Shown: positions 18,332-28,354 of the stretch, piece after piece
Position numbering within the stretch: position 1 is the first letter of the stretch
Layout: each line of letters starts with the position of its first letter
DNA from: Balneolaceae bacterium
GTDB taxonomy: Bacteria; Bacteroidota; Rhodothermia; Balneolales; Balneolaceae
Length of the DNA stretch: 51,062 nt
Assembly: GCA_003559375.1 (NCBI GenBank)
Contig: PWLN01000265.1
Span: 1 to 51,062 of the forward strand
Direction: 5' to 3'
Notes under the pieces: model-generated
Told to the model about the DNA's origin: nothing
Databases searched by the model: none
What the model saw: the letters and a program-made list of their open reading frames with translations, nothing else
Made by a program: the position numbers and the translations under genes

Positions 18332-19822
18332 TCACACATCCAGGTAATCATCTTCATCGAAGCCGGTAATCTCACCCAGCATACTTCCAAGCATATCTGT
18401 GTATGATATTGCTTCATCGGCATCATCCTTGCCAATTTTTGAGTTCTGATGCAATGCTTCAATCACAAGATCCATCAATGCGTATAATTCATCGCCACGG
18501 GAGCTGGTATATGTCTCCGTTACCTTTTTTAAACCGGCGACATTGAGTAAACTTTTTTTATAATCCTTGTTGCTGATCTGCCCGGGAACCTCAAGCAGAT
18601 TGCCTCCGGCAAACCAGTTCAGAATTTCATCGTATTCATTCACTTCATCATCCCGTTTTCTACGCTGCGGATCCGGAAAATATTCTCTGAATGTAGTGTT
18701 TATGGCCTTACCAATAATATGCTTGGCTACATTCACCGCACCTTCCTGTTCACCCTCATAAACCAGTTCCAATTTACCGGTGAGTGCCGGAATCATGGCA
18801 TAAAGATCGGTAACCCGCAATGTGGTTTCCTTTTCACCATTCAGAACAGCCCTTTTCTCGGCAGAGGAGATAACCTGTTCCATTGCCGTTATCGTCATAC
18901 GTGTGGAGACCCCGCTTTTCTGATCGATATACTCACTTTTTCTTGCCTCAAATGCTACATTTTCGAGTACCTTTTTAAAGCTATCAGGAATATGGATTGT
19001 CAGTGTTTCGTCACGGTTAGTCCATGCTTCCTGTTCGGTAATTTTTATACCCACTTCAATATCACGCGGATAGTGGGTAATGATTTGTGAATCGATACGG
19101 TCTTTTAAAGGTGTAATGATATTTCCGCGATTTGTATAATCCTCAGGATTTGCAGAAAATGCCATAGACACATCAAGTGGGATACGAATATTAAAGCCCC
19201 TGATCTGAATGTCACGCTCCTGCATAATATTTAGCAGTGCTACCTGAATACGCGGCTGCAAGTCTGGTAGCTCATTTATCACAAAAATGCCGCGATTTGT
19301 TCTTGGAATAAGGCCGTAATTGATTACCTCCTCACTGGCTAGAGCGAGCTTCAATGATGCCGCTTTTATCGGGTCGAGGTCACCAATCAAATCAGCAACG
19401 GAAGTATCTGGTGTTGCGAGTTTTTCCCCATACCTTTTCGACCTGTGCAGCCAGGATACAGGAGTTTCATCACCGTACTTCTGAACCATTTCCTTTCCAT
19501 ATTTTGAGATTGGATTAAAAGGATCATCATTCACCTCAGAACCATCAATAACGGGAGTATATTCGTCAAGAAGTGAGACAAGCATTCTCAGTATGCGGGT
19601 TTTTGCCTGACCGCGCAAACCTAACAAAATCAAGTCATGTTTTGCCAGAATAGCATTCACAATTTGAGGAATAACTGTTTTTTCATACCCAAGAATACCG
19701 GGAAACAGAGGCTCATTGTCTTTTATCATCCGAAGCAGGTTTTTTCGCATCTCATGCTTTACCGACATCGGCTGCCAGCCACTTTCCTTAAGACTTCCTA
19801 ATTCTTTTATTTTTTGATGCAT
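18332..19822 (-). CDS. MoxR/magnesium-chelatase-like AAA+ ATPase
   Basis: A 496-aa AAA+ protein of the ChlI/MoxR helix-2-insert clade. Walker A is GLRGQAKT (about 68-75); Walker B is GIFVINELPD with Asn183 where Asp is usual, followed by Glu184; the sensor loop is FSANPEDYTNRG. Such ATPases normally act with a von Willebrand A partner protein, which is absent here. Chlorophyll synthesis is not implied. It is 38 nt downstream of pabB on the same strand. The acidic C-terminus (GFDEDDYLDV) is a possible partner contact. Function unknown beyond ATP-driven remodelling. Confidence 0.82.
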   Translation of the reverse strand: MHQKIKELGSLKESGWQPMSVKHEMRKNLLRMIKDNEPLFPGILGYEKTVIPQIVNAILAKHDLILLGLRGQAKTRILRMLVSLLDEYTPVIDGSEVNDDPFNPISKYGKEMVQKYGDETPVSWLHRSKRYGEKLATPDTSVADLIGDLDPIKAASLKLALASEEVINYGLIPRTNRGIFVINELPDLQPRIQVALLNIMQERDIQIRGFNIRIPLDVSMAFSANPEDYTNRGNIITPLKDRIDSQIITHYPRDIEVGIKITEQEAWTNRDETLTIHIPDSFKKVLENVAFEARKSEYIDQKSGVSTRMTITAMEQVISSAEKRAVLNGEKETTLRVTDLYAMIPALTGKLELVYEGEQEGAVNVAKHIIGKAINTTFREYFPDPQRRKRDDEVNEYDEILNWFAGGNLLEVPGQISNKDYKKSLLNVAGLKKVTETYTSSRGDELYALMDLVIEALHQNSKIGKDDADEAISYTDMLGSMLGEITGFDEDDYLDV

Positions 19823-19860
19823 ATCACTGATTATTTTTAAAATGATTTACTAATGGTAAC

Positions 19861-21168
19861 TCATTTATCGGGTACTTCATTTCGAAAAAAGTTCACAGAT
19901 GAAAAAACTTCAGTTAAATTTTTTGCTTTAATGATGGTTTCCTCCCATTCAAGTTCAGGATCAGAGTCACTGGTAATCGCGCCGCCCACAGGATATATCA
20001 GTTTTCCGTTTTGCAGAATGCAGGTCCGGATTACAACATTGAAATCAAAATCATTATCAGGTGTTATGTAACCAATTGCTCCGGAATAGATCCCTCTACG
20101 ATAATTTTCCAATTCTTCAATTTGCCGCATCACTTCAATTTTTGGTGCTCCGGTCATCGAACCCATTGGAAAACAGCTTTTAATGACATCTACAACATTT
20201 TTGTCTTTATTTATTTCGGATTCTACCGTTGAAATTAATTGATGAACAGTTCCAAATGATTGCACATCAAAAAGCTTTGTTACCTTCACACTTCCCGGCT
20301 CAGAAACTCTCGACAAGTCGTGCCTTACCAGGTCTACAATCATCAGGTTTTCCGCACGGTTTTTTTCACTGTTAAGTTCGTTTATCCGAAGCAGGTCGAT
20401 TTCAGAATTTTCACCTCGTTCCGCTGTCCCCTTAATTGGTTCCGATATAATCTTGTGTCCTGATTTCTTTAAAAACCTTTCGGGGGAAGAACAACAAACT
20501 GAAAAGTCATTTAATCGAAGATAAGCTCCAAAAGGAACCGGATTAACCGAACGCATCTGAAAATACAGATCATAAGGGTCTGACCATAAAACACCAGTTA
20601 GCGGATACGAATAATTCAATTCATAAAAATTCCCCTCTCTGATGAGTTCTTTTATTTTATTAACCTTACTTATATATTGTTGTTTGCTGATAGCCGGTAT
20701 AAAAGATTGGTATGAAAATGGTGCATTTCGATGATTAAGTCTACTTTGAATCGTTGAATAATTATAATTTCCATTGATTAGCTCTAACTCACCATTTTCG
20801 ATTTTTATCAATGTGGCTGGCTGCATAAAATACATATCAGGTACTCTTGCCAATTCATTATTACCGGATGTTAAATCCTCAACGTAATTTTTCAGATCGT
20901 AACCCAGATACCCAAACAGCCAGCCTTTAATTTCCGCACGAAATTGCCGAAGTGCTTCCCAGGGGTTCATCTCAAAAACCTTCCTTTCGCCATCAATGGT
21001 TTGTTCTATATGTGATCCAAATGCCACAATATGGTTTACCGGTTGGGCAGCCAGGTAAGAGCACCCCGATGATGGATGTCCCGGCAGCTGGGATTCCAGT
21101 AGAATCATCTCTTGATCCTTGAAGACAGGCTGTAAAGAGTCAATAATATGCCGGTCAGAAAATTTCAT
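19861..21168 (-). CDS. pabB: Aminodeoxychorismate synthase component I
   Basis: PabB turns chorismate and ammonia into 4-amino-4-deoxychorismate for folate. The chorismate-binding domain fills residues about 160-430: EPIKGTAERG carries the Lys (246) that marks PabB, where TrpE has Ala; further motifs are ENLMIVDLVRHDLSR and MGSMTGAPKIEVMRQIEELE. The glutamine amidotransferase PabA and lyase PabC are not in the window. It is upstream of the MoxR-like gene in the same direction. Length 435 aa is normal. Confidence 0.92.
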   Translation of the reverse strand: MKFSDRHIIDSLQPVFKDQEMILLESQLPGHPSSGCSYLAAQPVNHIVAFGSHIEQTIDGERKVFEMNPWEALRQFRAEIKGWLFGYLGYDLKNYVEDLTSGNNELARVPDMYFMQPATLIKIENGELELINGNYNYSTIQSRLNHRNAPFSYQSFIPAISKQQYISKVNKIKELIREGNFYELNYSYPLTGVLWSDPYDLYFQMRSVNPVPFGAYLRLNDFSVCCSSPERFLKKSGHKIISEPIKGTAERGENSEIDLLRINELNSEKNRAENLMIVDLVRHDLSRVSEPGSVKVTKLFDVQSFGTVHQLISTVESEINKDKNVVDVIKSCFPMGSMTGAPKIEVMRQIEELENYRRGIYSGAIGYITPDNDFDFNVVIRTCILQNGKLIYPVGGAITSDSDPELEWEETIIKAKNLTEVFSSVNFFRNEVPDK

Positions 21169-21350
21169 CTGTTGAGGATACGGTTTTATGAACTAATGGA
21201 AAATGATTGATACAATGAATCCAAACAAAGCCTGCCAGACTATGGTACAGTAGATTCTGTGATTATGATTCAAAAGAAATTTGTTTCAACACAATTTCTA
21301 TGTTACAGGTATGGTGTTTAACTTTAGATAAATATCCAGAACTTCCCAAT

Positions 21351-22436
21351 ATGTATAAATTTCTGTTCAGGCCGCTTCTTTTCAGGTTATCATCAGATTA
21401 TGCCCACGAAATCACAATCAAGTCAGCATCCCTGCTAAGTCAATACAAGTGGTTGTTAAAAATTACCGGTGCATTATACGGGTATTCAGATGAATCATTA
21501 GAACAAAAAATCGGAGGCCTCCGGTTTCCAAATCCCGTTGGCCTTGCTGCGGGTTTTGATAAAAACGGTACAGCCGCACCATTCATGCAGAACCTTGGCT
21601 TCGGATTTGTAGAAATCGGAAGTGTAACCGCCAATTCTTGCATAGGCAATCCTAAACCAAGAACATTCAGGCTGCCAGAGGATCAATCATTAATTAATCG
21701 TCTTGGGTTAAACAATGAAGGTGTTTTAACCATTTCACGCAGGCTTAAATACCGAAATCTATCCATACCAATGGGGGTCAATATTGCCAAAACTCACGAT
21801 CCATCAATTATAGGTGAAAGAGCCATTGAAGACTATCGAACAAGTTTCGATATGGTAAAAAATATTGCTGATTATATTACCCTGAATATTTCGTGTCCAA
21901 ACACAACGGAAGGAAAAACCTTTGAAGATCCGGATTCTTTGTATAAACTATTGAAAAGTTTGGAAATAGAACACGATGCAAGCCTGCCGCCTGTTCTTGT
22001 AAAATTTTCTGTTGACCTTGATGATTCCCTGCTTCATGAGCTGCTGGATATTTGCGAAGGTTTTGCAATTGAAGGCTATGTTGCAACGAATACATCTTCA
22101 CTCAGAGAGAACTTAAAAACCCGGGAATCCGTAATTCAACAAATTGGCAAAGGAGGTTTAAGCGGAAAAGCAATCGGTGCTAAAAGCACTGCCGTAATTC
22201 AGAAAATTCATTCCTATACAAAAGGGCTGAAGACCATTATTGGTGTTGGGGGCATCAACAGTACGGAAGATGCTATAGAAAAATTAAAAGCCGGTGCCGA
22301 CCTTTTACAAATATATACCGGGCTGGTCTATGAAGGCCCATCTTTAATCAAAAAGATCAACCGCGGTTTGGTAGCATATATGGAAAAACATGGAATTGAT
22401 CATGTATACCATATTAGAAAAGTTAAAACTCGATAG
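21351..22436 (+). CDS. pyrD: Dihydroorotate dehydrogenase (quinone), class 2
   Basis: PyrD oxidises dihydroorotate to orotate with quinone as acceptor, bound to the inner membrane. Seen: the class 2 N-terminal helix (MYKFLFRPLLFRLSSDYAHE), VGLAAGFDKNGTAAPF, NRLGLNNEG, the catalytic-Ser region YITLNISCPNT and the FMN site IIGVGGINSTEDA. ATG at 21351 is chosen over the track start at 21300 because it yields the standard N-terminus. The 3' end overlaps the convergent lipoprotein gene by 14 nt. Confidence 0.94.
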   Translation: MYKFLFRPLLFRLSSDYAHEITIKSASLLSQYKWLLKITGALYGYSDESLEQKIGGLRFPNPVGLAAGFDKNGTAAPFMQNLGFGFVEIGSVTANSCIGNPKPRTFRLPEDQSLINRLGLNNEGVLTISRRLKYRNLSIPMGVNIAKTHDPSIIGERAIEDYRTSFDMVKNIADYITLNISCPNTTEGKTFEDPDSLYKLLKSLEIEHDASLPPVLVKFSVDLDDSLLHELLDICEGFAIEGYVATNTSSLRENLKTRESVIQQIGKGGLSGKAIGAKSTAVIQKIHSYTKGLKTIIGVGGINSTEDAIEKLKAGADLLQIYTGLVYEGPSLIKKINRGLVAYMEKHGIDHVYHIRKVKTR

Positions 22437-25179
22437 GAAAGACAAATATACAATTCAGGGACGGGAAATCAGTCTCTGTAGGCGTAAACCGAAACAGACG
22501 TTCAATCGCCGCCTCAATTGACTGGGGTATTCCTGATCTGTCCATACCGTCAATCTGTTCATAACCAAGAATTGTTCCATTTGTATCTACCTCGAACAAA
22601 TAGCTCACCTCCCCTCTCATCGAAAGGTTTTGAGTCCATGAGGGATAGGTTATGAGTTCCATAAATCCGTTAATACCACCTTCGACGTCTACCTCAAACC
22701 CATATTCCTCACAAAATGCTACATCACCCGATTCATCAGGAATCCCTTCTATGCCGGAATAAAAAGGCAGATCTTCTGTTTCTATCGAATCTGGAACAGC
22801 AGGTTCAGGCCTTTCAATGGTTTGACGCAGAATTCGAACACGGGGAATAATCTCTGTTGAAGCATAATATGATTCAATATGTGTAAGTATGGCTCTTGTA
22901 CTATCCCAGTATGCGCCTTCGAATGGAAATATCTCAGATAAATCCTCCAGAGTATATGTTGAATCTGCAATTTCCTGCCAATAGATAGTTTCTTGTTCTG
23001 TAATTGTTGTATCCTGAAGAATCACAAATGAGGAATCTTTCAGTGCCTGAAATTCATTCCTTTCCATATTCAGGGAATCCTGAATAGAGAACCATATTCG
23101 AATACTTTCCTGTAAAACAGAATCTTTCTGTGCAGCTTTCATATACTCTCTGGCAGCCTCGAACAGTAACAATGCCCTTTGTGAATCACTGGTACCGGTA
23201 TCTGCCAGCTTTTTAAGCTCCTCTGCCCTGAGTATAGCGGATGAGTCAGGAATATCCGCCAATATGTTAAGATAAAGACTCTCAACATCAAACACATCTT
23301 CAGACTCTAATGGTGTAAATTCAATATCCATCCTCTCGGCAAGCCTTTGAAAATATATGGAACTGGAATCAGTTTCTTTAAGTTTATCGAACCAGGTATA
23401 TGCCATATCCCTGTTATCCTGCAACAAATCAATTTCAGCAAGTGTATAGAGCGACATTGTTACCAGGTTTTTTTGTGTTGCTTGCTGAACAACTTTTTGA
23501 TAATAGACTTTTGCACTATCCGGTTTATTGAGCGACATGAAGAAGACATTAGCAAGCCTGTATTGCAATTCAAGTATCTCATTTTTCATCGCTTCCTGTT
23601 GTTCTGGCTCGAATGGAACCTCGCTTAAATCTACCGAATGTACCACTCCAGATGTTGACGCCTGTTCTGCCAACATTATAGTTTCGTCTTCACTGCCCGT
23701 AATAACCAACTGGTCGAAACGGCTGCCGCTCACATCCGCCCTTCTTCTCCAATTATCAGCAAGCGGCCGGTCACCCCAAACTGCCTGAAATTGAAGACTG
23801 GCATCAGCGATCATGGCCATGCTTCGAATATTTAGAAATCCGTGTTCAACAGATGTACCTGCATCGGCGACCTGGCCAGGTTCTTCAGCTACTATCATTC
23901 TGTCTCTCTGTTGTTGCATCCGGCTGAGTTCCTCTTCCAGTTTTTCCATTTCAATGCGCTGTAATTCATCTATCAGGGCATCCAGATCTTTGGGCGAGAG
24001 GTTCGCAATCCCGATAAGGCTGTCTTTTCTGGCTATTTGAGATGTAATTCTGGCATACTCACCAAAAGAGTCGGCAAGTTCGCGGGCATTAAAATTCGAT
24101 GGAAGCAACTGTGCATCTACCCTTTGTGATGCTGCTGAATCAAAGTAGGCAGCAGCAAGGGTATAGTTTTCGAGTTCATCACGATAAATTTCACCAATAC
24201 CAAAGTATGTTTTCGCTCTTATCAGATTGCCCGGCGGCTGCATTCTGTCTCTCAGTACCTGGTTGTAATTATTAATTGCCAACTCCGGATTACCGCTCAA
24301 CTGCTGAGTTCGGGCTATTTCATATTGAAGTTCATTCCTGTATTCAAAAAATTTATCGTCTCTCCTCATCTGGCGATAAATTGATTCTGCAAGGTCATAG
24401 TTACCAATCTTTCTTGATACTTCAGCCTGTTTTCGCCTTGAATTAAATTCAAGGTCATAACTTACTCTTAATTCATTGATTTGGGTGTAAGCAAATAATG
24501 CCTGAGTTTCGATGCCAAGAGATTCATAATTCTGCCCAAGTAAAAAGAACCCTCTGGCTTGTTTTTCCCGGTCTTCAAGGCCTGGAATACTTTCTTGCAA
24601 ATATTCGATGGATTGTTCATAATTTCCTATGGCTGCATGGAGTTGTGCCAGTACTGCATAAATTTCAGATCGCAGGTTTAAATTCCATTGCGGGGAAATA
24701 TCAGCTTCGATTTCAAGAAAGCGGATTCCTTCACTATAGTTCGACATTTCCAGGTAGGTGAGCCCTTGCCAAAGAATACCCTCACCCTGCAAATCTCCTG
24801 CAGCCAGGGTTACCAGTTCCTGGAATTTTTCAAGTGCAGAAAAAAATTCGGACCTGTAGTAATATGATTTGCCAATAAGTGCGATTGCAGGTAACACATA
24901 TTTGGATTCCTCGTGATTCCTGAGAATTGAGCTGCCTCGTTCTATTGCCTGTTCAAAATCGGATAACCCTGCATTGGTTGGGGCTGTATGAATACGAATA
25001 GGCTGCATGGGGTTTATAAGCGGAGCCTGTCTTTTATTCTGTTTTAAACCCTCTGAGTAAAATTGTTTGGCATTATAAAAAGTGTTGTAGTACGCAGTAA
25101 AATCACGCCAGCTCTGTTTTAGTACGGAGCAGCCTGATAATATGAAGCACGCTAAGATGATGTAAGCGGTATTTTTCAC
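22423..25179 (-). CDS. PorW/SprE-like TPR lipoprotein with a C-terminal TonB-C-like domain
   Basis: A 918-aa lipoprotein (lipobox LSGC, Cys17). After the Cys it reads WRDFTAYYNTFYNAKQFYSEG, a pattern typical of PorW/SprE, lipoproteins of type IX secretion and gliding. Residues about 70-370 form TPR repeats, about 375-425 a coiled stretch (LDALIDELQRIEMEKLEEEL), and about 540-700 more TPRs. The last 85 residues (ITYPSWTQNLSMRGEVSYLFEVDTNG and onward) look like a TonB C-terminal domain, unusual in this family. It follows pyk by 33 nt. The secretion role is inference; lipoprotein and TPR assignments are strong. Confidence 0.75.
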   Translation of the reverse strand: MKNTAYIILACFILSGCSVLKQSWRDFTAYYNTFYNAKQFYSEGLKQNKRQAPLINPMQPIRIHTAPTNAGLSDFEQAIERGSSILRNHEESKYVLPAIALIGKSYYYRSEFFSALEKFQELVTLAAGDLQGEGILWQGLTYLEMSNYSEGIRFLEIEADISPQWNLNLRSEIYAVLAQLHAAIGNYEQSIEYLQESIPGLEDREKQARGFFLLGQNYESLGIETQALFAYTQINELRVSYDLEFNSRRKQAEVSRKIGNYDLAESIYRQMRRDDKFFEYRNELQYEIARTQQLSGNPELAINNYNQVLRDRMQPPGNLIRAKTYFGIGEIYRDELENYTLAAAYFDSAASQRVDAQLLPSNFNARELADSFGEYARITSQIARKDSLIGIANLSPKDLDALIDELQRIEMEKLEEELSRMQQQRDRMIVAEEPGQVADAGTSVEHGFLNIRSMAMIADASLQFQAVWGDRPLADNWRRRADVSGSRFDQLVITGSEDETIMLAEQASTSGVVHSVDLSEVPFEPEQQEAMKNEILELQYRLANVFFMSLNKPDSAKVYYQKVVQQATQKNLVTMSLYTLAEIDLLQDNRDMAYTWFDKLKETDSSSIYFQRLAERMDIEFTPLESEDVFDVESLYLNILADIPDSSAILRAEELKKLADTGTSDSQRALLLFEAAREYMKAAQKDSVLQESIRIWFSIQDSLNMERNEFQALKDSSFVILQDTTITEQETIYWQEIADSTYTLEDLSEIFPFEGAYWDSTRAILTHIESYYASTEIIPRVRILRQTIERPEPAVPDSIETEDLPFYSGIEGIPDESGDVAFCEEYGFEVDVEGGINGFMELITYPSWTQNLSMRGEVSYLFEVDTNGTILGYEQIDGMDRSGIPQSIEAAIERLFRFTPTETDFPSLNCIFVFPIEF

Positions 25180-25212
25180 AACATATTAACGCAGGTAAAT
25201 CTCAATGCGTAT

Positions 25213-26652
25213 TTATTCGGTTTCGATCGTACTCACTTTTACCATATTGGTTCTCCCTCTTTTTGCAAGAGGAATACCTGTTGCAATAATAACCCTGTCG
25301 CCGCTATTAACCATGCCGTTTGCTATCAGGAAATTTTCCATCATATTAATACTCATATCCGTTTCAAAGATCTCGTCAATCTTTACAGATTGTACACCCC
25401 AAACAAGGTTAAGCTGTCTTCTAACAGTCTGGCTTTCGGTAAATGCAATGATGGGGACTTTAGGACGAAATTTGGCAATTCGTCGTGCGGTATTGCCCGA
25501 ATGTGTGATGGTACTGATAATTTTTGCATCCACATTTTCTGCAAGCGTCACACAGGAATAAGCCAGCGATTCAATAACCTGTTTCTCTTTCCAATCGGGT
25601 TTTCGGTACTTGAGGCTGTAGTAGATCGAAGATGTATTCGCTTCTACAGACTGTATGATTTTCACCATTGTTTTTACTGCTTCTACCGGGTATTTGCCAG
25701 CAGCAGTTTCACCGGATAACATTACAGCATCAGTACCATCTACAACTGCATTAGCAACATCAGAACTTTCAGCACGTGTTGCCCTCGGGTTATTGATCAT
25801 GGAATCGAGCATTTGCGTGGCTGTGATCACTGGTTTTCCGGCAATACGACATCTTTCGATAATTTGTTTCTGGATCAGAGGCACTTGTTCACTTGGAATT
25901 TCAATACCAAGATCACCTCTTGCAACCATTATTCCGTCTGCCTCCTCAATAATTTCATCAATTACACGTACGGCTTCAGGTTTTTCAATTTTTGCTATAA
26001 TAGCTGCATTGCTGCCATTTGCTCTTATTCGCGAAATAACATCCTGAATATCACGTGCTGATCGCACAAAAGACATTGCCACAAAATCAACACCTATACT
26101 TAAACCGAACTCCAGATCAGCAATATCTTTTTCGGTAAGTGATGACATTGTTATTTTAACATCGGGAAGATTTACTCCTTTTCTTGATTTTAATAGTCCA
26201 CCAACTACAACTTTTGCTGAAAGATCATTCTGATGTTTTTTTATGATTTTTAACTCAATCAACCCATCGTCGATCAGGATCTGATTGCCCTCTTCTGCAT
26301 CCTGAACCAAACCGTCGTAATCAATTGGAATAATGTTATTATCACCAATTACATCCTCTGAAGTTAATTTTACGAGTTGTCCGGTTACAATCTCCTGAGC
26401 ACCATCTTTCATCTGTCCAACACGGATTTTTGGCCCCTGAAGGTCCATCAGTACAGGAAGAGAGTATCTAAATTTTTTAGCAACCTTCCGAACAAGTTCA
26501 ATGGTTTTTTTATGACCTTCGTGTGTGCCATGTGAAAAGTTTATCCGTACCACATTCATACCAGCCCGAAGCAGACTTTCAATGGTTTCCTCTGTATTAC
26601 TACTCGGGCCTAATGTGCAAACTATTTTTGTTCTGCGCGCACTACTTAACAT
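25213..26652 (-). CDS. pyk: Pyruvate kinase
   Basis: Pyk makes pyruvate and ATP from phosphoenolpyruvate. Clear family motifs: RRTKIVCTLGPSS and VVRINFSHG at the N-terminus, MDLQGPKIRVG, the active-site stretch IIAKIEKPEAV, MVARGDLGIEIP, and ITATQMLDSM. The C-terminal allosteric domain is complete at about 360-479. Length 479 aa is usual. The downstream PorW-like lipoprotein gene starts after 33 nt, so the two may share a transcript. Confidence 0.96.
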   Translation of the reverse strand: MLSSARRTKIVCTLGPSSNTEETIESLLRAGMNVVRINFSHGTHEGHKKTIELVRKVAKKFRYSLPVLMDLQGPKIRVGQMKDGAQEIVTGQLVKLTSEDVIGDNNIIPIDYDGLVQDAEEGNQILIDDGLIELKIIKKHQNDLSAKVVVGGLLKSRKGVNLPDVKITMSSLTEKDIADLEFGLSIGVDFVAMSFVRSARDIQDVISRIRANGSNAAIIAKIEKPEAVRVIDEIIEEADGIMVARGDLGIEIPSEQVPLIQKQIIERCRIAGKPVITATQMLDSMINNPRATRAESSDVANAVVDGTDAVMLSGETAAGKYPVEAVKTMVKIIQSVEANTSSIYYSLKYRKPDWKEKQVIESLAYSCVTLAENVDAKIISTITHSGNTARRIAKFRPKVPIIAFTESQTVRRQLNLVWGVQSVKIDEIFETDMSINMMENFLIANGMVNSGDRVIIATGIPLAKRGRTNMVKVSTIETE

Positions 26653-26803
26653 AAAATTGTATTGTATATGAAAATTTTATAAATAGATAATAAAAATCCG
26701 TTAAAAGGTAAGCAATTATATTACTGATATGCTGTTATATTAATGCAATTATTTATGGTGTTTTTATGTTAGACATTATTCAGATTAACATAATCTCAGG
26801 ACA

Positions 26804-28222
26804 TTGAACAGAAAAATCTATCACTTATTAATAATTATTCTTCTTTCGGTTTACGCGGCAGGTTGCGTTCGGTCTGCCAACCCTGACGTTGAAAGAGGAT
26901 CGTTTTTCCAGTTCCGTGACGGATATCCGGAAATCAGAATGTCGTCAATAGGGCTTCTCAGTGAAACTGATGAAGCACTCATTAATGTCACCACAGATAT
27001 CGTTTTGGGTAGCCTCATCTATTCCACTCACGACAACATCCGGTCTGCCGATGTAACTCTCGAAATCCGCATTCTTGAAATTGAAGGTGATTTTTCAAGA
27101 AATGTACGCAGAGATTTTTCAGTTGAATCCAGCTTTGAGGGCAGCCACCTGAGTCAGGATGTATTCACGCATAATGAAGAGATTGAAGTAAAGCCCGGAA
27201 CTTTTGAAGTTCAGGTATCAGTACTCGATCGTTCGTCAGGTAGGGCTTCAACAAGAAGGGCCGAAGCTGATATTCCCGATCCTGAAAATCCTGAAATCAG
27301 CATAACCACAGTAAGGCTTCTTGGTAAATCTGATCCAGATGAGTCTGCCCCGTTTTTTCCAATAACTACCTATACGGTATCGAATACGCTCGACAGCCTG
27401 AAGTTTATGTTCCAGGTAACAAATAATGACATGGATGATCCGCTTGAGATCAACTCAAGGCTCCTTAAATTCAGGGCAGATGATACAGCTGCCAGGCCGA
27501 TGAATTTTAATAACTACAGCCCTTCAACCTTACCCTATATAGGTGTGGATATGAGAAATCCAACAGAAGTGGATGCTGTTACAAGAAGGCTCGATCAACC
27601 TGGCAGCGTACTCATCGAATTCAGATACGCCATGCTCGAACGTGGCAACTATCGATTTGAAGTTGAAACGACCGATGAGTCAGGTGAGCGGCTTTATAAG
27701 GCAAGAGACTTCGCAATAATGAGTGAAAATTACCCGGCTGTAGTTTCGCCTGTAGAACTCGCAGAGCCACTGATTTACCTGATGGATCGAAGAGATCATG
27801 AAAGGATGATGCAAATTCAGGACCCTGATTCACTTAAGGAAGCAATTGACAGATTCTGGCTCACAAATGTTGGAAACATGAACCAGGCTAAAGCTGTTAT
27901 CAGCCTGTATTATGAACGTGTTGAGCAAGCAAACAAACAATTTACAACTTTCAAAGAGGGTTGGAAAACCGACCTGGGAATGGTATACATCCTTTTTGGT
28001 CCGCCATGGTACGTTGATCGATTCTTAAATACCTTTATCTGGTCATATTCTTATGACAGATCAGACCCGCGATACAACTTTACTTTTGAACGGCCTAACA
28101 TGAGAAATGAGTTTTTCCCATTCGACAATTATCTGCTTCAACGAAATCAGGGATATTTTAACGTTCAATACAGGCAGATACAATTGTGGCTAACAGGTGG
28201 AATTTTGACTACAAGAATTTAA
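26804..28222 (+). CDS. GWxTD-domain lipoprotein
   Basis: A 472-aa lipoprotein (lipobox YAAGC, Cys21). The middle (about 45-310) is beta-rich, resembling surface or periplasmic interaction modules. The C-terminal part holds the name-giving motif in EGWKTDLGMVYILFGPPWYV. GWxTD proteins are widespread in Bacteroidota and relatives and lack a known activity. Start is TTG with AGGA 7 nt upstream; an ATG start would lose the signal peptide. Monocistronic, divergent from pyk. Confidence 0.85.
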   Translation: MNRKIYHLLIIILLSVYAAGCVRSANPDVERGSFFQFRDGYPEIRMSSIGLLSETDEALINVTTDIVLGSLIYSTHDNIRSADVTLEIRILEIEGDFSRNVRRDFSVESSFEGSHLSQDVFTHNEEIEVKPGTFEVQVSVLDRSSGRASTRRAEADIPDPENPEISITTVRLLGKSDPDESAPFFPITTYTVSNTLDSLKFMFQVTNNDMDDPLEINSRLLKFRADDTAARPMNFNNYSPSTLPYIGVDMRNPTEVDAVTRRLDQPGSVLIEFRYAMLERGNYRFEVETTDESGERLYKARDFAIMSENYPAVVSPVELAEPLIYLMDRRDHERMMQIQDPDSLKEAIDRFWLTNVGNMNQAKAVISLYYERVEQANKQFTTFKEGWKTDLGMVYILFGPPWYVDRFLNTFIWSYSYDRSDPRYNFTFERPNMRNEFFPFDNYLLQRNQGYFNVQYRQIQLWLTGGILTTRI

Positions 28223-28354
28223 GAAGGAATTAGACAAGTCAAAAGCCCGCGAGACTGATAACTGTTCGCTTATTTTGTTAGATCGCTGTATCATGCATTG
28301 TAACAAGTATCTAAACTTGATACCCTTTACTCTATACTCAATAATATACAAGAA

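Noticed and set aside
18332-19822. Magnesium chelatase for chlorophyll
   Set aside because: No other pigment genes; the family match is only to the general AAA+ clade.
19861-21168. Anthranilate synthase (trpE) instead of pabB
   Set aside because: PIKGT carries the Lys of PabB, and no trp gene is adjacent.
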